Positions 56,287 to 64,000 of a stretch of 64,000 bases of DNA are shown here, piece by piece. The translations under genes were made by a program, and so were the position numbers. A model generated the notes under the pieces. It was given only the letters and a program-made list of their open reading frames with translations. It was not told where the DNA came from and did no database searches. This DNA is from Auricularia sp. M13 (lineage: Eukaryota > Basidiomycota > Agaricomycetes > Auriculariales > Auriculariaceae). Numbering within the stretch: the first letter of the stretch is position 1; every line of letters starts with the position of its first letter. The stretch lies in contig CM073195.1 of assembly GCA_037042915.1 (NCBI GenBank), positions 3,658,001-3,722,000 on the forward strand, written 5' to 3'.

Positions 56287-57020
56287 ACAAATATCAATGG
56301 GGGAGTTGGCAGACCGCTGAGAAGGAAGGTTCAGATACTCTTTGGCTTTGCGGGCATCTTCCTCTGAGGATGGCAACGGGATGGCAATAAATGACCAAAG
56401 CATGCTCGCGCCGATAGCCAGGTTTCGCCAGCGACAACAGACATCGGCCAGCCGAAATGAAACAGTGACCTTATCGACGACATCATCGTCATCTTTATCA
56501 TACCAGGTCCACGCTCGATGCAGCTCGTCCGCCAATTCGAGAAACACCATGCGCAGAACCTCGAGAGGAAAATTCAGCATGACGTGTGCGGGTATATGGT
56601 GCTGGAGTCAGTTGACTGCAGCATCCAAATCTGTAATGTGAGCAGATATGTCGGCCAGCTCGACGCTGACACTGTCCAGGCGTTGTTGCGCAGTGTCAAG
56701 TACCCTCTGTGCGTCTGTACGCAGTACGCTCAGCTGAAAGCACTCGCGCGCGCGCGCGCGAAGAGGCTGTAGCATCTACTCGTACACCAAGACACGCGCA
56801 GCTGAAGACAGGAGCGACATCGTGCCACCAAAAGAGATCGGTAGGAAGGTGCATGCGTGCAACTTGTGGCGCGTTTGTCGGAGAAACGCGAACCAGCGGA
56901 GTACAAATTATTGTTCTTCCGAGGACAAATGACCACGGAATAAAATTTGATCTCTTTCTCGGATACAGGGATGAAAGTGGGCAGTAATGATACATGGTAT
57001 CTACAATTCAAAACCATTGA

Positions 57021-58326
57021 TCAATATCTCGGCCTAGTTCCATGAGAGCAGTGAGATATCTCCGAGTTTCCTATGGACAGTGAGCGCCAGAAAACGGCTT
57101 CAGAAATATCATCGCACCGTGGTTTGATACATTGATATGTCGTAGCAATGAAGGCCAATACAAGCAGCAAACCAGAGGTGCTGATGTACGACCATGCCAG
57201 GAATGGATTCTTTCCGCCAATCCATGAGACATTCGAAATGACCAAACTCTTAGTTCCGCCAAATTCCCTCACAGGAAAGTCTATAGACAGGTGCTGTGAG
57301 CTCGTCTCACGCAAGGACTAAGCGTACGGCGCACTCATCTCGATGGTGATCTCGTACACCCCCTTCTCCATGGTCTCATGGTCGCTTCTACCGTACAGCT
57401 TGCTGAAATCTGGCAGGCCGGCGGTGCGCATCCAGTTTTGGAAGCGCTCGTCGTCCTGCAAGGATGGATGTCCGTCGGCAGAGTCGTTGTATGACGGGTA
57501 GCGCACGCGCCAGTTAGGCGGCGGCACGACATCCGTCCAGTTTATGTCCGGGTCGTTCTTGTACTTGTCCCGCTCGCCGGGCCACGCGATCCCTTTGGCG
57601 GAGAACACATGCGTTTTGTTGATCGCCTCCGAGCCGCCGGGGACGTTGAGCAGAATGGGATCGCCGATGGTATCTGCACGCCGGGTGACAGACTCTGCAC
57701 TCAGTTACTATCTTCATATAGGATAGCGATGACTTGCCGTTGAACACGGAATTGGCGATGAGACCGCATGGATAAATCGGCTTGTCGCCTTCCACCGCCA
57801 ATGCTTGACAAGAGCTCTTCTTGAGGTACGCCACAGAGCGGTTCTCCCCCTTGAGCTGGCCAGCGTCGAAGCTCATGACGTACTTCCGATGATTTTGGTA
57901 GAAGTTCGTGAGGCGGTAGTAGAGGAATACTGGATGGCTGATCTCGGCTGAAAGTTCGAACAGAATGCTGCATCTTCGCGACGTTGCGTTGTACGCCCAT
58001 GTTGGAGCGACATACTGCAGCTTGCCTTCTCCGGACTTGAGCCGATAGTCGAAGCGGCGCAGAGGAGCGCGCGTTGCCGTGGCGCGGTCGCAGTCGGTGT
58101 AGTCGAGCGTGATCTCAGAAACTGAATTACTCGCGAAGAGCAGAAGTATGCCGCTTGGCAGAAAAACAGCGATGGAAAGCAAGAAGAGCGTTGGGATGAC
58201 GATGCGTGGCGTGAGGATGGGCTGCCATGCCTTCAGCCGCTGTTGTCTGAATGCTGTGTCTATTCGCAGGTAAGCGTCAGGATGCTGGACTCGGTATTGG
58301 TTTGACGGACTCGCTGGCCGACGCAT
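57021..58326 (-). CDS. CDC50: CDC50/LEM3-family flippase subunit
   Basis: Exons join to the family hallmark RRPANTAFRQQRLKAWQPIL near the N terminus (ATG at 58326; a further upstream exon cannot be excluded), then the first membrane helix (PTLFLLSIAVFLPSGILLLF), an ectodomain with LDYTDC, VFLYYRLTNFYQNHRKYVMS and CGLIANSVFNDTI, then WMRTAGLPDFSKLYGR, NFPVREFGGTKSLVISNVSW, IGGKNPF and the second helix (GLLLVLAFIATTYQCI). One intron has a GC donor (AACG/gcaagt) and the last uses acceptor tctatag. These proteins chaperone P4-ATPase phospholipid flippases to ER, Golgi or plasma membrane. Confidence 0.92.
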
Positions 58327-59308
58327 ATCGCCACAACTCTTCGCCGTCGTCGTGTGGGTTGGTCGCTGAGAGATGGTAAAGAAAGACAACTAATGCTACC
58401 AGCAGGCTATGCTTGACCTGCGACAGTGGCCGATGTTTGGACTTGGCGGCCCCGACAGACGAAAGCGATCGCCATTCGCACTGCTTCTAGGTCCACAGAA
58501 TGCGTGTGAGACTGTAAATAGCAAGCACAGCACCTTATTGGGTCCAAATTCAAGCTGTCGCCGTGCGACTTCTGCTGATACACAGCATATATGGCACTGA
58601 AAAGCCGTCAGCGGAATGTTCAATGGCCTGGGTAGGGACAGCTGTCAGTGGCAGGGGTTCGGCGCCCATCGTTACCCTCTGGAAATTCTGGGCACTTTGT
58701 TGTCAGGGAAAGATATGGAACAGCAAATGGAATTGTTTACTTTGGGTAATGTCTGAAACAGCGTACCAGGCCGTCCGAAGTAGTCTACCTCAGAGCGACG
58801 TTAATACAGCGACCCCTCTTCCGGCGGTGCGGGCGGGGTCGCTGTATAGCGTCTACTTCTAAACGCCCGAGCTTACTGATTGGTGATGTTCCGAGGATAG
58901 TCCGTTTTATGACACGCGTGACGACACGCGTCTTGCAGCGGGAATGTACTGCGTTCGGGCACCCAGGGCATGCCCTTGCCTCTGGAACGTCGTTTTTGCA
59001 GAGAGTGGCCTACATCGGGTGCCCAAGCGTAGTATGGCCCCAGTACATTGCAAACTTGCTGCAGTACCGGTCACTTTAGATGCAAGTCAATCTCCGACTT
59101 ACAAAATGAATGATAATATTTCTGCATATTGCTAAGGAGATGCTATCTGGGCTACTTGGTGGGTAGTCCATTGAAACTGCAACGACGGAGTGCGCGAAGT
59201 TGTATTCAGAGCATCGGGCTTGAGGGAACACGGAACTGGCGGATACGGCCCGGCCGGAGCGACTTACTTTAGGGCCGGTCATGTTGACCAAACGATAAGC
59301 CCACCGCG
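58327..59308. other. intergenic region upstream of CDC50
   Basis: No gene supported. A near-palindromic 44-bp structure (58804-58847) with perfect 13-bp arms, atacagcgacccc and ggggtcgctgtat, resembles two fused transposon ends. Confidence 0.5.
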
Positions 59309-59311
59309 TTA

Positions 59312-59633
59312 CAGCGCTTGCACTAAGTAATGGCAGTAGCGGTTTTTTTTTCCGGACCGACTTTTTTTTCTGCGATCATACAGGGCATGCGAGGGGTTTG
59401 CTAAGCCTGCCCGAGAGCACAATAAGGGGTCACCGAGGAGTCGCTTAGCGTATTCTGGCGTGTGCCGATCAGCCTCGCGACTCCTCGGAAGCCGCCCTCC
59501 GCCGTGACGCTGGCTGACGGGAACCGGTCGCTCGGCACTAGCAGTCTGCCCCCGTATGGCCCACGGTGATCGCAGAAAAAAAAACACGTTCCGGAAAAAA
59601 AGCGTCTACTGCCATTACTTAGTGCAAACGCTG
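59312..59633. mobile_element. 322-bp MITE, Tc1/mariner-like
   Basis: Terminal inverted repeats of about 28-30 bp begin CAGCG(C/T)TTGCACTAAG and continue to TAATGGCAGTAG; a T-rich ccgga stretch follows on each inner side. A TA dinucleotide flanks both ends (59310-59311 and 59634-59635), the target duplication of Tc1/mariner elements. No coding capacity. Confidence 0.8.
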
Positions 59634-59635
59634 TA

Positions 59636-59661
59636 AAACAACAACAACAACAACAACAACT
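59636..59661. repeat. (aac)n microsatellite
   Basis: About eight aac units between the MITE and the LINE 5' region. Confidence 0.85.
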
Positions 59662-59824
59662 TGGCACCGTACCGTGACTTCCGGAATAAGCGCCCGTCAC
59701 CCGCCTTGACGACGACCAGCGCACACCCTCCACTTCGCTCTGCACACGCTCCTACACCCTCCAGAACCCTTTATACACTACTTTTCTCAGACTGGCCCGT
59801 TTTTCCGGACGCAATCCACTCAGG

Positions 59825-60205
59825 ATGAGCGGTTCTCGTTACCGACGTCGTGGAGCACCCCGCCGTTTCAACACGGCCTCGTCTGGCTACCAACTCGCCC
59901 TAACGACCCTTTGTGTCGAGTTAGAGTCGCTGAAGAGCCTTGTCGCCTCTCTGAGCACTCAGAATTCCGCACTTATGTCTGAGCTGCGCCAGGCCTACTT
60001 GGATCTGACTGTGGCAATGAAGCAAATGAAAGGGCTTGCCCACAGTGCGTTTCTTCTGGCTTCAAACGCTGCCGAGGCTTCCTTGACCAGGAGTCCGCTG
60101 GAGGCCCCAATTTGTCGCTTAACGCTCTGCGCGATGAGCAGGCAATCGCATTCTACGCCGGGTTCCCAGCTTCGTCGCAATGCGAGCTGGATCCGGTCGA
60201 CATAG
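59825..60205 (+). pseudogene. LINE ORF1-like N-terminal region
   Basis: Starts MSGSRYRRRGAPRRFNTASS and has a heptad pattern (LESLKSLVASLSTQNSALMS). The frame switches near 60105 to the frame that continues into the endonuclease region (NALRDEQAIAFYAGFPAS), so it was probably the start of one long reading frame. Confidence 0.55.
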
Positions 60206-63200
60206 CTCTTGAAGCTACTCATCGTGAGGTCGACAAGCCAGAGTCGACGCAGCCCGCGCTGTTTTCGACGTTGAAGCTACCGCAGCCGATGCCCCGACGA
60301 GATGCTTCGTCGCTTGCACTCGAAGACGGCTTGCCGTCACGACCATCTGTCGCTGAATCTGTATCAGCACAGACTTGTGACGGAAGTGTTACGCACGAGT
60401 GCTTGCCGTCCTCTGACTTTGTGACGCCTGCTTCGCATGCCACGACGCTTGACGATTTTGCTGACAAGTCTATTAGGCAGAGCCCTGATACGCTTGACGC
60501 TACCCGGCACCACTACCACCCATATCCGCTCGTTCCGTCCTCTTTCACACGACCGCGTCCTTACCTCCATCCTCCAACACCCCACCCGCCTACGCTCCTT
60601 TCCTTCCCATGCCGACTTCTTCTCCTCGCTGTCTTTCTTTTTTCGCTCATATCTCCCGTTCTTGCCCACTCTCCGTTCTCACACCCAGCCTCCACTTTGT
60701 CCTTTTATTCCGTCAACGCCAACGGCATGCGAGAGCCGCTGAAAGTCCAGTGCATCAGGAACGTGATTCAGGCGCGTCAGCCTCACGTTTTTGTCATCTG
60801 CGAGACGAAGTCAGGCTCGGCTGTGGCGTCGTCGCTGCCCACGTCTGACTATGTGATCTATGAAGAGGTTGGCGTGCGAACGACCGGTCATCATCTCTTC
60901 AAATGGGGTGTGGTCGTGGGTGTTCGAAAGGACATTCAACACGACGCACCACTGCCCAACCCGCCGCCGTTGCGAGGTCGCGCCCTGGCGATAGACCTGA
61001 CCCTCCGCACCACTCATAATACGGGTTTCCGACACCGCTTCATGGGCGTATATGCGCCCTGGCAGGCTTGGGTGGATGACGAAAATGCGGGTCAGGTAAA
61101 TGAGCATGATGCCCAGGAGACCCATGCTTTCTGGTCTGCGATCACACAGTTTGCGTGCTCTGCGCCAGATGGCTCTTGGTCGATGACCGGAGATTTCAAT
61201 GCAACTCTGACTCGACAAGAGTCCAGAAGTGCTCGTGCTCAGGGCAGTAACCGTTACTCGCGGTTCCTTGAAGATGTGCAGGGTCAAGACCTGTGGTTGC
61301 GCAACGAGCAGCGCTCCGTGCACCATGAGTGGACTTGCAAGTCGCGCAAGGACAATCTTGGGGCGAGCATCATAGATCGCTCGGCCGTGTCCTCAGTTGG
61401 TGTAGCGGATGGTTGGATTGACGTAGCCTCGCGCGCATCCGACTTCATTCCCTACACTGATCACCGCGCCGTCGTCACGACCATTGTGCCTGTTCCCCCT
61501 CGTGTCACTGATGGCCACGCTCTCTTAGACTCTGTGCGCCTGTTTGTCCCGCCGCCGTGTTTGCGATATCCGAGCAAAAGGAGAAGCACCGCCGATGACT
61601 TCGAGCAGACTATGACCGGCGGCTTCTAAATAGCCCATATGCTCACATTGTCGATTACACGCAAATCGCGGGCGACGTGGAATGGACACGGATCTATGAA
61701 GCAGTCGGTGTCATGCTCCGCGAAGCCGGTGCTCGCGTTCGGCTGGAACAGACCATCATCGTCCGCTCGTTCCGCTTTTAAGCCGCCGCGCGAGGTCTCT
61801 AAGATATACCTAGAGATCCGGCGCATTGGGGGCGCTGTTCGCCTCCTTTGCGACCCTCTTACGCGTGAAGTCGTCGATGAATCGCGTTTGTATCTCGCGA
61901 ATATCCAGCGGTGTTTTCCTGACGCCTCATCGGCCCGTCAGGCATTGAGGGACCGGCGAAAGGAACTGTACAAGAAGGCATTTGCCTTGCTTGTTGAAGA
62001 TGCAACGCGTCGCGCGCATGAGCTCGACAAGAAACGCGTCATCGCGTCCCTTGCGGGTGGCTCAACGAAGCGACTGCTCAAAGCCTCAACTTTCGTAGGG
62101 TTACCCACAGTCGTAGTCGACCCGCGGGATCCTAACAAGCTCATCTCTGAGCCTGCAGCGGTTAATGCCGCAACTTGTGATTATTTTTCACAGTTGTATG
62201 AGCGCAAAGACCAGCCGGTGCTTCCTAAACCATGGATGACATGTCCCTCGGTTGCTGAAGTCCGCGCTCGCGTAGAAGCACGTCCGTTCGTGTGGCCGGT
62301 AGCTGCAACGGTTGAATCGTTCCGTGCAATGTTACGCAAGGGCAATGCTCGTCCGAGCCCAAGCATTGATGGCTGGGAGAAATGGTGCGTTAAGGCACTA
62401 TCGGACACAGGCCTCAGAATTATTGTGGCACTCCACAATTACGAGGTCATGCACTCACGATGCCCGGATGCTGTCAAAGTCTGCCGTCTATCAACTTTGC
62501 ACAAGAAGGGTATTCGTGCAGACCTTAAGAACATGCGTGGTCTTGGCATTTCTGCATTCTTGCACAACTCTCCTGCGACATGGCTCAACTTCCACCTCGT
62601 ACCGTATGCGACACAGATGGGCTTGATACCCGAGACTCAGGTTGCAATGCAACAAGGCATTCAATCACGCGATTTGCTAAGTTTTCTCTCGCGCTGAAAT
62701 GTTGGGCTCACCGTCACTCGCAGACCGTTTACATTCTCAAACGTGATCAAATGAAAGGATTTGATTACTTGTCGCCCGAGGGCTTCTATGATGCTGTCCG
62801 TGCTTACGGTCTTCCGCAGTCCATAATCGACCTGGACAAGGCAATGCAGTCGGACAATATCTGCTATGTCCGTACTGCGTACGCTCACGCGGGACCGATT
62901 TGCATCAACGGTGTGGCAAAACAAGGTGCACCACTCTCACCTATCAAATGCGGGCTCACTACGAGTTTAGGTCACCGATACATCAATGACTTTTGCAAGT
63001 CACTGAATGGTGCGCGTCGCATTCAAACTTGTGCGCGCGCACGAGGAATATTTCATACACTGTATGACAAGCTGAGTCTTCCCGTCTCAATGGTTGAGTA
63101 CATGGATGACTCGCTGATTATGGCTTGGACGCCTGCAGCACTCTGCAGCATTGCCCTTGAGCTTGAACGCTTTCAATTTGTTTACGGCTGGCTAACGCAA

Positions 63201-64000
63201 TGGCTCAAGAGTGTTGCCGCCATCTTCGGCCCCATACCTGAGTCGGCGCCTCAGGAATTGGAAATCCCTTCGGTATCCGTCGAACCGGGATCGGACCCAA
63301 TGGTCATCCAGACTCATAAAGTCCCACTCCTGCGTAACGAATTGGAATTCTTGAACACACGGATAAATGATCCTAAGTCCCGCTTTCATATTCTCTATGA
63401 TTTCATTTCCAACTTTGCATTCCCTCGCTTTTCTTTCAACCCCCCACTCTCACTTCTTCGCAAGATCGTCGAACAGATCATCGTGTCCAAAGCACGTGCC
63501 CTGTTGGCTCTTCAGCCGATCATGCGCGCCGACGCAGAGGCTCTCGACAAGCTCATTGCTTCCAAAATCCATTCATTCTTTGGCTTTCCTTATCACCCGA
63601 GTCGCTCTGTGCTGACGCTTCCCATCAGTTATCATGGTATAGGGTCTACCAGCATCCGTCGCCTTAATGACGCGCTGGCTATAGAAGGTCTTCGCCGAGA
63701 CCTGAATCACCATGTAACCGCGTACCGGATGATGGCAGAAATCACGATTGGTGACTGGATGTGCGACGTCAACGATTGTGTTTATCCGCTTGACGGGCGT
63801 GGACTTCGGTCAGATCTGTCTCGCAGACAGCTAGCCGGAAAGATTCCCCATGCATGGTTGGTGGCGCGTGAGGCAATGCAGACACTGCATCCTCTTGAGC
63901 TGCGCCGCACCGATATGTCGTACCTGATGGACGGTGATGTGGGTTTGCGGCACGTCGCAAAGAGCCTCGCGCAGTTCAATATACCAGATCTTCCGGATGG
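60106..64000 (+). pseudogene. LINE ORF2: endonuclease and reverse transcriptase, frame-broken, partial
   Basis: Endonuclease signatures: FYSVNANGM, HVFVICETKSG (catalytic Glu), WSMTGDFNATLT, and near its end PYTDHRAVVT (the terminal Asp-His). After two frame changes around 61615-61740 come RIGGAVRLL, GGSTKRLLKAST, GNARPSPSIDGWEKWCVK and TLHKKGIRADLKNMRG. A third break near 62680 precedes YILKRDQMKGFDYLSPEGFY, GVAKQGAPLSPIKCGLTTSL, the active-site box VEYMDDSLIMA and FQFVYGWLTQWLKS. Downstream are RRLNDALAIEGLRRDLNHHV and GDWMCDVNDCVYPLDG. Relatives usually carry a TDD-type box; YMDD here is noteworthy. Confidence 0.85.

Larger units (their letters stand above)
53833..56760 (-). pseudogene. 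F-box pseudogene split by a 1.48-kb element
   Basis: The N-terminal half (56760-56287) reads LSVLRTDAQRVLDTAQQRL, a coiled coil like those at 34119 and 40174, then a TGA, then the F-box (NFPLEVLRMVFLELADEL) and FRLADVCCRWRNLAIGASML. The C-terminal half (54807-53833) has GITWHQLEGN, a TAG where the family has Trp, FRLPTPFLEEISVWWPN, LRHFRINKCNISI, frameshifted LRR remnants, and near its end VTLLKFVRTRT and FMPKWLPATIALCMM, equivalent to MPDWINEQLNFL of the intact paralogue. Nonsense codons, frameshifts and the insertion make it dead. Confidence 0.82.
59662..64000 (+). mobile_element. LINE-type non-LTR retrotransposon, degenerate, truncated by the window edge
   Basis: The 5' boundary is approximate, placed after the aac run. 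The element contains an ORF1-like coiled-coil start (59825), an AP-type endonuclease (about 60690-61560) and a reverse transcriptase (about 62290-63400) plus downstream sequence typical of Agaricomycete LINEs. Reading-frame breaks near 60105, 61615, 61740 and 62680 show it is inactive as sequenced. The 3' end lies beyond 64000. Confidence 0.85.

Noticed and set aside
60540-60690. Signal peptide or membrane helix ahead of the LINE endonuclease
   Set aside because: The hydrophobic run (LLLLAVFLFSLISPVLA) lies in a CT-rich, poorly conserved stretch of a degenerate element and may not have been coding.

Overview
The window is nuclear DNA from a basidiomycete fungus, most likely an Agaricomycete. 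Genes are split by many 45-70 nt GT-AG introns (plus a few GC-AG introns). The gene families are characteristic: KDZ transposase, DUF7330 and DUF6534 proteins, expanded F-box proteins with an N-terminal coiled coil, small cysteine-rich secreted proteins, and an Agaricomycete-type LINE. No species is claimed. Exon joins were inferred by hand from splice consensus, reading frame and recalled family motifs.

Region 1 (1-8405): an apparently complete 8.05-kb KDZ-superfamily DNA transposon (347-8397). It has 356-bp terminal inverted repeats, an 8-bp target duplication (cccactgc) and three genes on the minus strand: the KDZ transposase, a proline-rich protein with a frameshift, and an HMG-like basic protein. 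It landed about 170 bp upstream of a DUF7330 gene.

Region 2 (8400-11700): DUF7330 gene A, a two-HxT-motif ASCC1/AKAP7-like protein, and a secreted double-psi beta-barrel protein.

Region 3 (11901-21071): the most unusual part. Seven head-to-tail units of about 1.18 or 1.38 kb sit directly behind the 3' end of an intact tRNA-Ser(GCT). Every unit junction carries the last 30 nt of that tRNA, and the tRNA's apparent T6 terminator lies 9.1 kb away at the far end of the array. This looks like insertion and tandem amplification of a non-autonomous element at a tRNA 3' end.

Region 4 (21604-48041): metabolic and family genes. They are DUF7330 gene B, a membrane RING-like protein, three intact F-box genes with two decayed F-box tails, a small secreted protein, a membrane-anchored aldo-keto reductase, a DUF6534 membrane protein, a soluble fumarate reductase fused to cytochrome b5, a quinone oxidoreductase, a SAM methyltransferase and a membrane-anchored amidohydrolase.

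Region 5 (48900-64000): NAD-dependent glutamate dehydrogenase behind a clear TATA box; a previously unlisted 10-cysteine secreted protein with a 6-nt first coding exon; an F-box pseudogene split by a 1.48-kb element with 19-bp inverted repeats; a CDC50-family flippase subunit; a 322-bp mariner-like MITE; and a degenerate LINE running off the right edge.
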